NCBI RefSeq assembly: GCF_947502395.1
Contig: NZ_CANMZM010000001.1
Coordinates: forward strand, 124,001-188,000
DNA length: 64,000 nt
Reading direction: 5' to 3'
From: an uncultured Erythrobacter sp.
GTDB lineage: Bacteria; Pseudomonadota; Alphaproteobacteria; Sphingomonadales; Sphingomonadaceae
The first letter of the stretch is position 1; each line of letters starts with the position of its first letter. A model generated the notes under the pieces. The model did no database searches, was not told the origin of the DNA, and worked only from the letters and a program-made list of their open reading frames with translations. Shown piece after piece: positions 18,192-27,909 of this stretch. Both the position numbers and the translations under genes were made by a program.

Positions 18192-20963
18192 ATGTTCAAT
18201 ACAATCGTAAAATCTGTCTTTGGCTCTTCCAATGACCGCTATGTCAAGAAAATCAGCAAGGTGGTTGACAAGATCAACGCGTTGGAAGCCATAATCGAAG
18301 GTCTCTCTGATGAGGCTTTGAAAGCGCAGACCGCCAAATTCCGCGATCAGCTCGACAGCGGCACCGCACTCGACGATATCCTTCCCGAAGCTTTTGCCAC
18401 GGTGCGGGAAGCATCAAAGCGCGTATTTGGAATGCGTCACTTTGATGTGCAGATGATCGGCGGCATCGTGCTCCAGCGCGGTGAGATCGCCGAGATGCGC
18501 ACGGGTGAGGGCAAGACCCTGATGGCGACGCTTGCGGTGTATTTGAACGCGCTTGACGGCAAGGGTGTCCACGTTGTCACCGTTAACGACTACCTCGCCC
18601 GCCGCGATGCAGAGTGGATGGGGCAGCTCTACACGTGGCTTGGTCTAACCGTCGGGGTAATCGTCCCCAATATGATGGAAGCTGACAAGCGTGACGCGTA
18701 CAATGCCGACATCACGTACGGTACAAATAACGAATTCGGCTTCGACTATTTGCGCGACAACATGAAGCACGAGCGCAGCCAAATGGTGCAGCGCCCTTTC
18801 AACTACGCAATTGTCGATGAAGTGGATTCGATCCTGATTGATGAGGCGCGTACGCCTTTGATTATCTCAGGTCCGACCGAGGACAAGTCCGACCTCTATG
18901 TGAAGCTCGATGAGGTCGCGAAAGAGATTCCCGAAGAATGGTATGAGAAGGACGAAAAGACCAAGAACATTCAGCTGAATGAAGATGGTCTTGATGAGGT
19001 TGAAAAGCTCCTGATGGAAAAGGACTTGCTCGAGACCGACAACCTCTACGACGTTGAGAATACGCAGGTTGTGCACCACCTCGACCAGGCTCTGAAAGCC
19101 GTCCACATGTTCAAACGCGATGACCATTACATCGTGAAGGACGATAAGGTTGTTATTATTGATGAGTTCACTGGCCGGATGATGGACGGGCGGCGCTGGT
19201 CAAATGGTCTGCATCAGGCGGTTGAGGCCAAGGAGGGCGTCAAGATTGAGCCTGAAAACCAGACCATGGCCTCGATTACCTTCCAGAACTATTTTCGCAT
19301 GTATCCAAAACTTGCCGGGATGACCGGTACGGCTGCGACCGAAGCGGCGGAATTCTGGGACATCTACAAGGTCAATGTTGTTGAAATCCCAACCAATCTT
19401 CCTGTCGCGCGGATTGATGAAGACGACGAGTTCTACAAGAATACGATGGACAAGTTCCAGGCGATTGCGAAGGCGATCCGTGAGAAGAACGAGATCGGTC
19501 AGCCAATACTTGTAGGTACGGTTTCGATTGAGAAGTCCGAACTTCTCTCCCAATTCCTCGATAAAGAGGGTGTTGAACACGCCGTCCTGAACGCGCGCCA
19601 GCACGAGCGCGAGGCGCATATTGTGGCGCAAGCAGGCCGTATCGGCGCGGTGACGATCGCCACCAACATGGCAGGTCGCGGCACCGATATCCAACTGGGC
19701 GGCAATCTCGATTTCCGGATCGATGATGAGCTCGGCGATATGGAAGCAGGCCCCGCTAAGGATGCGGCCATCGACAAGATCAAGGAAGAGGTTGCGGCGG
19801 AAAAGGCCAAGGTGCTTGAAGCTGGCGGTCTCTTCGTGCTGGGTACGGAGCGCCACGAAAGCCGCCGGATCGACAACCAGCTGCGCGGCCGTTCGGGCCG
19901 TCAGGGTGACCCGGGCCTTTCGCGCTTTTATCTGTGCCTGGAAGATGACCTTTTGCGCATCTTTGGCCCGGACACGCTCTTCGCCAAGATGATGAACTCC
20001 AACCTGGAAGATGGCGAGGCAATTGGCTCGAAGTGGCTCTCCAAAGCCATTGAAACCGCTCAGAAAAAGGTTGAGGGCCGCAATTACGATACCCGTAAGC
20101 AAGTGGTCCAATACGACGATGTTATGAATGACCAACGTAAGGTCATTTACGAGCAGCGCGGTGAGATCATGGAGTCAGAGACAGTTGACGATGTGGTTGT
20201 CGATATGCGCCACGACACGCTGAGTGCGATTATCTACTCGGCCTGTCCTCTTGGTTCCTATCCAGAGCAGTGGGATGTCGCTGGCCTTAAGGAGAAGCTT
20301 GAGGATGTCTTCGGTATCACGCCGCCGATCGATGAATGGCTCGAAGAGGACGAAGTTGAGCAGGAGATCATCGAGGAGCGCCTGCGTGCACAAACCGATG
20401 AGATGATGGACACCAAGATTGCCAAGAACGATCCGATGATCTGGCGTATGGTGGAAAAGCAGATCCTGCTCGAGCGTCTCGACTTCCACTGGAAAGAGCA
20501 CCTCGCGACGCTCGACGCGCTGCGCCAAGTGATCTGGATGCGCGGCGTTGCACAAAAGCAGCCGATCAATGAATACAAGCAAGAGGCGTTCGGTCTGTTT
20601 GAAAGCATGCTCGACACGCTGCGCGAAGACGTGACAAAGCTGCTGCTCAAATCCGAGCTGCGGATTGCCGAACCAGAGCCGCAGGCGCTCCCGGACCTTC
20701 CTGATTTCCTAACCAGCCATATCGACCCGCTCACCGGGCTCGACAATTCGAACGATGGCGATGGCTCGGCGGACCGGCCCGACCTGATCGGCTCACTCGC
20801 ACCATCGACCCGTGCTGAAGCGGGCACGGGCGGTGCTGTTACCGAAAACCCCTATGCGCATCTCAACCTTAGCCGCAATGCACTGTGCCCGTGCGGATCA
20901 GGCAAGAAATACAAGCATTGTCACGGCGCGGCGGGCGTTCCTCCGGTAGCGGCCCCTGTATAA
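18192..20963 (+). CDS. secA: Preprotein translocase ATPase SecA
   Basis: The motor of Sec-dependent protein export, 923 residues. Walker A is [11 protein letters not shown] near residue 103, Walker B/DEAD region is [17 protein letters not shown] near residue 209, [14 protein letters not shown] near 492 is motif V and the [13 protein letters not shown] segment near 564 is motif VI. The C-terminus carries the zinc-binding tail [15 protein letters not shown] used for SecB and lipid contact. The ATG at 18192 has only a weak ribosome site. The stop codon lies within a 14-bp tandem repeat. Confidence 0.98.
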   Translation: MFNTIVKSVFGSSNDRYVKKISKVVDKINALEAIIEGLSDEALKAQTAKFRDQLDSGTALDDILPEAFATVREASKRVFGMRHFDVQMIGGIVLQRGEIAEMRTGEGKTLMATLAVYLNALDGKGVHVVTVNDYLARRDAEWMGQLYTWLGLTVGVIVPNMMEADKRDAYNADITYGTNNEFGFDYLRDNMKHERSQMVQRPFNYAIVDEVDSILIDEARTPLIISGPTEDKSDLYVKLDEVAKEIPEEWYEKDEKTKNIQLNEDGLDEVEKLLMEKDLLETDNLYDVENTQVVHHLDQALKAVHMFKRDDHYIVKDDKVVIIDEFTGRMMDGRRWSNGLHQAVEAKEGVKIEPENQTMASITFQNYFRMYPKLAGMTGTAATEAAEFWDIYKVNVVEIPTNLPVARIDEDDEFYKNTMDKFQAIAKAIREKNEIGQPILVGTVSIEKSELLSQFLDKEGVEHAVLNARQHEREAHIVAQAGRIGAVTIATNMAGRGTDIQLGGNLDFRIDDELGDMEAGPAKDAAIDKIKEEVAAEKAKVLEAGGLFVLGTERHESRRIDNQLRGRSGRQGDPGLSRFYLCLEDDLLRIFGPDTLFAKMMNSNLEDGEAIGSKWLSKAIETAQKKVEGRNYDTRKQVVQYDDVMNDQRKVIYEQRGEIMESETVDDVVVDMRHDTLSAIIYSACPLGSYPEQWDVAGLKEKLEDVFGITPPIDEWLEEDEVEQEIIEERLRAQTDEMMDTKIAKNDPMIWRMVEKQILLERLDFHWKEHLATLDALRQVIWMRGVAQKQPINEYKQEAFGLFESMLDTLREDVTKLLLKSELRIAEPEPQALPDLPDFLTSHIDPLTGLDNSNDGDGSADRPDLIGSLAPSTRAEAGTGGAVTENPYAHLNLSRNALCPCGSGKKYKHCHGAAGVPPVAAPV

Positions 20964-20992
20964 GTGCCGCTGTATAAGGGGCGCTGTATAAG
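20951..20992 (+). repeat. 14-bp tandem repeat across the secA stop codon
   Basis: Three adjacent 14-nt units share the core CTGTATAAG and differ in the first bases; a fourth, partial unit follows at 20993. The first unit contains the secA TAA. The period is not a multiple of three and the extra copies fall in the 41-nt gap before the permease gene, so the repeat looks like recent local slippage duplication. Confidence 0.8.
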
Positions 20993-21004
20993 GGCCGCTA
21001 GCGC

Positions 21005-21757
21005 GTGCCGCTGATCCTGCTTCTGACGGGCGGGTTTTTTCTAACTGCGCTGCTTTATGCAAGCGTGGGCTTTGGTGGCGGCTCGACCTATGCGGCGCTC
21101 CTTGCATTAGCGGGGACCGATCACCGCGTGCTGCCGCTGATCGCCTTGGCGTGCAATATTGTGGTGGTGGCAGCCGCGAGCGTTAGGTTCGCAAGAGCGG
21201 CGATCACACCGTGGAAGGACGCGCTGCTACTGACCGTACTTGCCGCTCCTGCGGCGTTCTTTGGCGGATTGATCCCAATTGAGCGGGAAGCGTTTTTGAC
21301 GCTTTTGGGCGCAAGCCTTGTGCTTACCGCGCTAACCATGCTGATCCCGGTGCGCGAAGAAGCAGGGCAGGACGCCCAATCCAAATGGGCTAAAACGATG
21401 CCCATTGCGGCGGCTCCTATCGGCTTTCTCGCGGGGCTGGTGGGGATTGGGGGAGGCATATTTCTGGCACCGCTTCTCCACCTGACTCGGTGGAAGGGCG
21501 CGCGCGAAATCGCGGCAACGGCAAGCCTCTTCATCCTCGTGAACTCGGGCTTTGGCCTTGCTGGACAGCTTGCCAAGAACGGCCCAGCCATGTTCAGCGG
21601 CGCAATGGTCGAGGCTTTGCCGTTGCTTTTGGCGGTGGTCGTGGGCGGCCAATTCGGCAGCCTAATGGCCGTGCGTGTGCTTCCAGTGAAGTGGATACGT
21701 GGGCTAACCGCTGCTTTGGTCTTTGTGGTCGGAGTGCGATTGTTGAGCGGTGTTTAG
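21005..21757 (+). CDS. TauE/SafE-family membrane permease
   Basis: A 250-residue inner-membrane protein with about eight hydrophobic segments and the two Gly-rich family signatures, SVGFGGGSTYAALLALAG near residues 20-37 and AGLVGIGGGIFLAPLLHL near 142-159. The family exports sulfite, sulfoacetate or related organosulfur anions, but many members are uncharacterised and the substrate cannot be assigned. It starts with GTG 41 nt after secA, inside the repeat-bearing gap, and may be expressed by read-through from secA. Confidence 0.85.
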   Translation: MPLILLLTGGFFLTALLYASVGFGGGSTYAALLALAGTDHRVLPLIALACNIVVVAAASVRFARAAITPWKDALLLTVLAAPAAFFGGLIPIEREAFLTLLGASLVLTALTMLIPVREEAGQDAQSKWAKTMPIAAAPIGFLAGLVGIGGGIFLAPLLHLTRWKGAREIAATASLFILVNSGFGLAGQLAKNGPAMFSGAMVEALPLLLAVVVGGQFGSLMAVRVLPVKWIRGLTAALVFVVGVRLLSGV

Positions 21758-21868
21758 TGCACCTACAAACATGGCAGAATTTTCCCGCTTGAGGTTTTAG
21801 CACGCTTGGTCGAGATTGTAGCTGCTGCGAAACACGCCGGTGTTCGTGCTGCATTCTTAAGGGGGCTT

Positions 21869-24355
21869 ATGATCAAATCGCCTATGTTGCGCCTTGTGGC
21901 GCTGTGCCTAGTGTTCGCCTCTCCGGCTTTGCCGGTAAGCGCGCAAGATGGCCTTCAGCAAGTGCCAGCATCCCAGAGGGAAGTGGGGCTATTCCCCGTG
22001 AGTACCGATCCAACAGAGGGCAAGATTATGCTCACTCTGCCGCGTCCTGACGCGGACGGGGTTGCGCTTAGACTTCTTTACAGCACGGCTTTGCGGACTG
22101 GTCTGGGGTCTGCGCCATTGACGCTCGATCGAGGCCGCACAGGCAGCACCCAAGCCATCGCATTCCGACAGATTGGCGGGAAGATTGCGGTTGAATTCGA
22201 AAACCCAAGATTCCGGGCGAGCCGAGGTGACACCGCGCAGCAAAGGGCAGTGGCTAGTGATTTTGGCACTTCGCTAGTCTGGCTCACTGATATTGCTGAA
22301 ACGCTCGAAGATGGTCGGGTTGTAATCGACATCGCTCCATTTCTGGTGCGTGATGCCTTGGGGATCGCCGGTTCGCTTAATCAGAGTCAGGCCTCTTTTG
22401 GCCTAGAGGCAGAAACAGCTATCGCAGGTAAGGATTTCAAACTCGATGAAAAATTGAGTTTGGCGGACCCATCATCGGTGCGCATCTTTCCAGACAATCT
22501 GGAAATTGATGCGATCCAGACCTTCGTTTCGAAAACTCCGGGCGCTGAGGTGTCGAACATCGTTCCAGACCCCAACACCGTGACATTCCGCGTCCATCAC
22601 AGCTTTATTCGCATGCCCGAGCCGGGATTTGTGCCTCTGCCCTTCGACCCGAGAATGGGTGGTATTTCGACACAGATCGTCGACTATTCCGCATCGCTGG
22701 CAGAGCCCGTGGTCTACGATCTGGCCAATCGCTTTCGGTTGGAGAAGGTGGATCCCGATGCTGAGCGTTCGCGGGTCAAGAAGCCCATTGTCTTCTATCT
22801 CGATCGCAATACGCCTGAGCCCATTCGCTCAGCCGTCCTTGAAGGGGCTGGCTGGTGGAGCGATGCGTTTGATGCAGCCGGCTTTATCGATGCTTATCGG
22901 GTGGAGATGCTGCCGGAAGGCGCAGACCCGTTGGATGTACGCTACAATATGATCAATTGGGTTGATCGGGCGACGCGGGGTTGGGCCTATGGTCAACAGA
23001 TCGTCGACCCGCGAACTGGCGAGATTATCAAAGGCATGGTGGTCCTCGGCTCGCTGCGAGCGAGACAGGACATTCAGATTTTTCAAGGCCTTGTAGGCGC
23101 AAGTCAACTGGGTTCTGGCAGTCCGAACGATCCGGTTGAAGTCGCGCTTGATCGCCTGCGTCAGCTCGGCGCGCACGAAGTTGGTCACACGCTTGGCTTC
23201 AGCCACAATTTCGCCGCGAGCACGCAGGAGCGCGCGTCGGTGATGGATTATCCTCCGCCCCGAATCGGGTTGGTGGACGGTCGTCCGGACCTCTCCGACG
23301 CTTATGCCAAGGGTATTGGCGCATGGGACATTGCGACCGTGCGCTGGCTCTACGGTGATGCCGATACAGACGAAATCGCACAAACTGTGCGGCGGTATCG
23401 ATATGTCAAAGACGATAACGCACGCGCGAGCGATACGGCCTATCCATGGGGTGGACTGTGGGATGATGGCACGGACCCGGTCGATGAACTCAACCGACTT
23501 ATGGAAGTGCGCAAGGCAGCAATCGAGGGATTTGGTCTGAATGCACTCTCCGCCGGGGAGCCTGTTTCCAATCTGCGCCGCAGGTTCGTGCCGATTTGGC
23601 TCCTCCACCGCTACCAACTGGTGGCTGCTGCCAAGCAGGTGGGCGGTCTTGAGTTTGAATACGCACTCAACGGGGGAGGGCGCGAGGAAGCTCAGCCGGT
23701 GTCGCCAGAGCGCCAACGCGCGGCTTTGGATGCGATCCTGATGACGATTACTCCGGACGCCATGCGCGTGCCTGATCGGCTGCTGCCACTCCTTTCGGCG
23801 GCTCAGAATGGCAATCGCGACCGGCAGTATGATGTTGAAATCTTTGCGACTGCTGGCGGGCCGGTGTTCGACCCGCTGGTGGCGGCGGATGTGACGACGC
23901 AAGCGAGTGTCCAGAGCTTGTTATTCCCTCACCGTCTTGCTCGGCTTGTGATCCAGCATGAGGTCAATCCGGCTGCGTTGGGGCTAGAGGAGACGCTCAA
24001 TGTGCTCGTCGAAGGGGTGTTGGCATCAACTGATGACGCATTGGGCCGCCGTATCGCCTATCGCACGCTCCTCAGCATGGTGCAGACTGCGACGCGGCCC
24101 GATGCGAGCCCTGAGGTCGCCGCAGCGCTTGATCAGAAGCTTATCGAAGTCGGTGAAACCTTAGCCAAGCGCCGTGTGAGCGGAGCTGAGCGGGCGTGGG
24201 CGCAGAGTCTCTCGCGCCAACTTCTCGATCCTGAACAGCGGGTGCAATTGGCCAAAAGCCAGCCGCGCAGCGTTCGCGTCCCGCCGGGCTCTCCCATTGG
24301 CGAGGATAACTGGATGGATCTGTCGACGTTGTTGAATGTCGATGGGGCGAATTGA
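21869..24355 (+). CDS. Secreted zinc-dependent metalloprotease (DUF5117/DUF4953 type)
   Basis: An 828-residue exported protein. The signal peptide is about residues 1-26 (MIKSPMLRLVALCLVFAS, cut near VSAQDG). A DUF5117-like N-terminal domain is followed by a metzincin-type catalytic centre, HEVGHTLGFSH, with His436, His440 and His446 as zinc ligands and Glu437 as base; SVMDYPPP about 20 residues later supplies the Met-turn. The C-terminal third is helical. Proteins of this layout are common in Bacteroidetes and Sphingomonadales; substrates are unknown. The ATG at 21869 has AAGGGGG upstream and yields the signal peptide; earlier in-frame starts would not. Confidence 0.88.
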   Translation: MIKSPMLRLVALCLVFASPALPVSAQDGLQQVPASQREVGLFPVSTDPTEGKIMLTLPRPDADGVALRLLYSTALRTGLGSAPLTLDRGRTGSTQAIAFRQIGGKIAVEFENPRFRASRGDTAQQRAVASDFGTSLVWLTDIAETLEDGRVVIDIAPFLVRDALGIAGSLNQSQASFGLEAETAIAGKDFKLDEKLSLADPSSVRIFPDNLEIDAIQTFVSKTPGAEVSNIVPDPNTVTFRVHHSFIRMPEPGFVPLPFDPRMGGISTQIVDYSASLAEPVVYDLANRFRLEKVDPDAERSRVKKPIVFYLDRNTPEPIRSAVLEGAGWWSDAFDAAGFIDAYRVEMLPEGADPLDVRYNMINWVDRATRGWAYGQQIVDPRTGEIIKGMVVLGSLRARQDIQIFQGLVGASQLGSGSPNDPVEVALDRLRQLGAHEVGHTLGFSHNFAASTQERASVMDYPPPRIGLVDGRPDLSDAYAKGIGAWDIATVRWLYGDADTDEIAQTVRRYRYVKDDNARASDTAYPWGGLWDDGTDPVDELNRLMEVRKAAIEGFGLNALSAGEPVSNLRRRFVPIWLLHRYQLVAAAKQVGGLEFEYALNGGGREEAQPVSPERQRAALDAILMTITPDAMRVPDRLLPLLSAAQNGNRDRQYDVEIFATAGGPVFDPLVAADVTTQASVQSLLFPHRLARLVIQHEVNPAALGLEETLNVLVEGVLASTDDALGRRIAYRTLLSMVQTATRPDASPEVAAALDQKLIEVGETLAKRRVSGAERAWAQSLSRQLLDPEQRVQLAKSQPRSVRVPPGSPIGEDNWMDLSTLLNVDGAN

Positions 24356-24722
24356 TTCCGCAGCTTAAGGGACTGTGCCATCGGTGCTTATTTGACGTCA
24401 TACTCGTCAATGGGGCTGATTCGTATTGAGCCGTTGGAAGTCCTAACTGAACTTTCAAAATCGCCGGATTCTGATTAACTTTCTAGAGATTCGAATTGCT
24501 GCAGACCGGATCGGCCCTATCGTGTTTACTCGGGTTTAACCTTTGAGACCCGCCAGTTTGAGCAAATTCCGCCATAATCTCGCTTCAGATCGCTGCGCGT
24601 AAGCGCCTGAAATCGTCTTAAAAATTTAACCATCTCCATGAACCGAAGCCCCATTCCCCCTTCGTATTACGAGTGCAGAGGTCGACCAACTGCACCCCAT
24701 CTGGGGACTAAGGGTAAGAGTT
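24356..24722. other. Intergenic region upstream of the autotransporter
   Basis: No coding sequence is seen in these 367 nt. It holds an inverted repeat TTGACG/CGTCAA with a 7-nt spacer at 24392-24410, which could be an operator or a weak hairpin. The second half is more A/T-rich (for example around 24618) and should contain the promoter of the S8 autotransporter gene. Confidence 0.4.
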
Positions 24723-27700
24723 ATGAAGACGGTTTTTGCAAACAGCACGGCAGGCATCGCGCTTATCGCATCGCTTATGGGCACGGCCCACGCGAGCAAT
24801 GAAAGCGTTAATGCGCCTGTAAGTGGGGAAGTCGCTCAGGCGGCAACCGGTGCTAATGCGATTGGCAGCATTGGCGGCTTCGATGAGGTCGCAGTTCCAG
24901 GCGACCTGCTTGAGGCATTTGCTGCAGCCGAAGGCAATGGATTGACTCTCTCAACGCAACTGCCGGCTGCGCATGGAAACGATCAAGGCGGCGCCGTTAC
25001 CCTGCGCTCGATCGAACCGCGGTACGGTGACATCAACCCGTTCTACGGTGACATCAGCCCATTCTATGGCGACATCGGTGCCTTTTGGGGCGACATCAAT
25101 CCGTTCTATGGCGATATAGGTGCGTTCTATGGCGACATTGGCGCATTCTGGGGCGATATCAGCCCATTCTACGGAGACATCGGTGCTTTCTGGGGGGATA
25201 TCGATGCCTTCTATGGCGATATCGTAGCTTTCGATGCTGACCATCTGAAACAATTCGGTGATTTCTGGAGCAACCATTCCAAGCAGATCAGCCTCATTGA
25301 AGAGCAATTCGATGCGATCACCATTACTAACGGTGTAGTTCTGCGTGATGGTCGACCCGATGTGATGATCAACGCGCTGGTCAATTTGGTGGCCCAAGGT
25401 GAAAACCAGTTTGGCGCCGCCTACACGGCTGAGACGGGTCAATCATTCGATGTCCTCGCGAACGCAGTGTTTGCCCGCCATGGAGCAAAGAGCGCGACTG
25501 ACAAGTTTGTGATTGAGCGCTGGACACCTCAACAACGCGCCGCTTTCTACCTTGATTGGCACGACACGCTGAACCAGTACTCGGGAATCGATCAAATAGA
25601 TCACTGGATGACTGCGGTCAATTGGACCCCGGCGATCACTCAGATTCAGGGCAATGGCCGCGATACGATCATCGGCATTATCGATGGCAGCTTTTCCAAG
25701 GATGTCGATCTTGCGAACAACATCGTCTGGGCTGGCGGGTATGATAACCCAGTAGGCGGTCACGGTGCCGGTGTTGCCAGCCTTATCGCTGGTGCACATG
25801 ATGGCGAGGGCGTAATGGGCATCGCCCCTGATGTCAGCATTGCGACGTACAATCCCTTCAATGCTGAGGGGCAGACCAGCTGGGACCATGTCGCCAACGG
25901 TATCATCGCGATGCAGCTGAGCGGTTTGCTGGACGCAAACCAATATGGCCGCACCAGCATCATCAACCTCTCGCTTGGCGAGGCGGGTTGGGTCGCTTCA
26001 CAGGGTCTCGCGGACCTATTTGCGCGCTCGGACATTGCGAAGATCAATAGCGATACAGTCTATGTGATCGCCGGTGGCAACGAAGGTGTTACACAAAACA
26101 CTGATATCGAATGGAACTTCACCAACGGCGCGTCGACGATCTTCGTTGGATCGGTGAACCCGCTCGGCGAGATTTCCTCCTTTTCCAACCGTCCGGGCGA
26201 CAGCTGTCTGCTCGACAACGGCGTGTGCCACGCTGGTAACCAGCTGTACTTGCGTACGGTTGTGGCACCGGGCGAGTTGCTGCTGGTTTCCGATGGCCAA
26301 GGCGGCGTGACCCGTCATTCGGGCACGTCATTTGCCGCGCCGCTGGTCTCGGGTGCTCTTGCGTTGCTGCACGATCGCTGGCCGTGGCTTGCCGCCAACC
26401 CAGAAGAATCGAGCGAGATCATCTTCCGCTCGGCTCGGGATCTTGGCGCACCTGGCCCGGATGAAGTCTATGGCTGGGGTCTGCTCGATGTCGCTGCATC
26501 GCAGTCGCCGCTCGATTTCAATACGATGACCTTCAAGATGTATCAGCAAGCCGGTACATACTGGACCGGCACCAATTTGAACGCGTCACAGGTCCTCGCG
26601 GCAGGAATTCCGGATTACTGGGAAACCAACAACGCGTTCTTCACTGGCTATGAAAACATCGGTGACACCTACCGTGACTTCAGCATCCCAGTGTCGACTT
26701 TCACCTTTGGCAAACGCACCAATGCGCTTGGTCGCGGGTTTGAGCGTCTGCAAGATTACATCAACCAGCGTTTCAGCACCTGGATCAACAGCGGCGGTAG
26801 CGACTCCAACGGCGATGGCCTCCCGGGCTTCACCGAACTGCGTTCAAATGCGGGTGAAATTCGCGGGCAGTGGACGCTTCGATATGACGCCATGGCACCG
26901 CAGTTCGCTCCTAATGGCGAAGTGCGCATGGTCCATGGTGCAGCAACGCTGACCGAGCCTTCGGGCAAGGCATCGTTCACCTTCGGCCACGGCCAAGGCG
27001 CGATGGCCCTGTCTGGTTATCGCTTCGGCATCATGAGTGACCATGACCCTGTCACCGGCGGTGTGAACCCAGTTCTGGGTCTTGCCTCGGGCGAAACCTT
27101 CGCACAGGTCGGTTACAAGCTTGCCGAGAACACCACCGTACGCGTTGGCTACTCTCAGAACCGCGAAGACATCCAGGATGTTGCGCCGAACAACACGCTG
27201 GAGCTTCTGTCTCGTCAGAACCTTGGCGATCGTCCGGCAAACGCCATGACGCTCGATATCGAGCAGAAGGTCAGCGATGCCGTTTCGGTCGGCGCGCAAA
27301 TCACCATGCTCGAAGAAGACAACGCGCTGCTTGGCGTGCAAACCGGCTCCGAGGCTTTCCTCGGCAATGGTTCGCGCACTGAAGCGATTACCGTGTCGGC
27401 GTCGTTTGACCTTGGCAGCGGCTTCAACATCGACGTATCGGCAACAGGTGCCCGCACGCAGACTTCGAGAGAGCAGCTGTTTACTAACTCGGGCACTGTC
27501 TGGGCTACCGCTGGTCAATTCTCGGCTACCAAGCACGGATTGTTCTCCGACAATGACACGTTGCGCCTCTCGGTCGCTCAGCCGCTTCAGGTTGAGCAAG
27601 GTGCGCTGGAATTCACCAGCGAGCAAGTCATTGATCGCCTTACCGGTGAAACGGGCCCTGTGACCCAGACCATCGGCATCGAGACCAAGCGCCGGATCAC

Positions 27701-27833
27701 GACTGAGGTAGTTTACGCAATGCCATTAACGAGATCTTCTGAGTTCGGTGTCTTTAGTCGCTACGTAAGTGCCGGTGACACGGTCGATGAAGGCGGCGTC
27801 GTGGTTGGAGGAAATTTCAGCCTGCGCTTCTAA
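24723..27833 (+). CDS. S8 subtilisin-like autotransporter with FYGDI heptapeptide repeats
   Basis: A 1,036-residue exported serine protease. A signal peptide covers about residues 1-24. Residues 100-169 are ten tandem heptapeptides of the type FYGDIGA, FWGDINP or FYGDISP. The S8 domain has its triad at Asp321 (IIGIIDGSF), His347 (GGHGAGVASL) and Ser536 (HSGTSFAAPL), with Asn in the VIAGGNEG oxyanion segment. From about residue 750 to the end, alternating strands and a terminal aromatic residue (GGNFSLRF) indicate an outer-membrane beta-barrel. The passenger is therefore probably displayed on or released from the surface (type V secretion). The TPR-GGDEF-EAL gene starts 76 nt downstream and may share the transcript. 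Confidence 0.9.
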   Translation: MKTVFANSTAGIALIASLMGTAHASNESVNAPVSGEVAQAATGANAIGSIGGFDEVAVPGDLLEAFAAAEGNGLTLSTQLPAAHGNDQGGAVTLRSIEPRYGDINPFYGDISPFYGDIGAFWGDINPFYGDIGAFYGDIGAFWGDISPFYGDIGAFWGDIDAFYGDIVAFDADHLKQFGDFWSNHSKQISLIEEQFDAITITNGVVLRDGRPDVMINALVNLVAQGENQFGAAYTAETGQSFDVLANAVFARHGAKSATDKFVIERWTPQQRAAFYLDWHDTLNQYSGIDQIDHWMTAVNWTPAITQIQGNGRDTIIGIIDGSFSKDVDLANNIVWAGGYDNPVGGHGAGVASLIAGAHDGEGVMGIAPDVSIATYNPFNAEGQTSWDHVANGIIAMQLSGLLDANQYGRTSIINLSLGEAGWVASQGLADLFARSDIAKINSDTVYVIAGGNEGVTQNTDIEWNFTNGASTIFVGSVNPLGEISSFSNRPGDSCLLDNGVCHAGNQLYLRTVVAPGELLLVSDGQGGVTRHSGTSFAAPLVSGALALLHDRWPWLAANPEESSEIIFRSARDLGAPGPDEVYGWGLLDVAASQSPLDFNTMTFKMYQQAGTYWTGTNLNASQVLAAGIPDYWETNNAFFTGYENIGDTYRDFSIPVSTFTFGKRTNALGRGFERLQDYINQRFSTWINSGGSDSNGDGLPGFTELRSNAGEIRGQWTLRYDAMAPQFAPNGEVRMVHGAATLTEPSGKASFTFGHGQGAMALSGYRFGIMSDHDPVTGGVNPVLGLASGETFAQVGYKLAENTTVRVGYSQNREDIQDVAPNNTLELLSRQNLGDRPANAMTLDIEQKVSDAVSVGAQITMLEEDNALLGVQTGSEAFLGNGSRTEAITVSASFDLGSGFNIDVSATGARTQTSREQLFTNSGTVWATAGQFSATKHGLFSDNDTLRLSVAQPLQVEQGALEFTSEQVIDRLTGETGPVTQTIGIETKRRITTEVVYAMPLTRSSEFGVFSRYVSAGDTVDEGGVVVGGNFSLRF
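25020..25229 (+). repeat. Ten tandem 21-bp units coding FYGDI-like heptapeptides
   Basis: Each 21-bp unit encodes (F/R)(Y/W)GDI followed by two residues, NP, SP, GA, DA or VA. The GGYGA(C/T)AT(C/A/T) core is conserved but third positions vary, so the repeat is kept at protein level. The unit starts at residue 100 and ends at 169, between the signal peptide and the protease domain. Confidence 0.92.
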
Positions 27834-27909
27834 ACCGACCAAGCCAGCAGTCTTGGTGCAAATATCGAAAAAGGGGAGCCTAGGTCGCTGGCTCGGTAGG
27901 GGATTGAGA

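Noticed and set aside
22829..23902. 357-codon minus-strand frame opposite the DUF5117 protease
   Set aside because: Antisense shadow of a gene with clear signal peptide and zinc motif.
25020..25229. Regular 21-bp repeats that could suggest a CRISPR array
   Set aside because: There are no unique spacers; the units are in-frame codons within the autotransporter gene.
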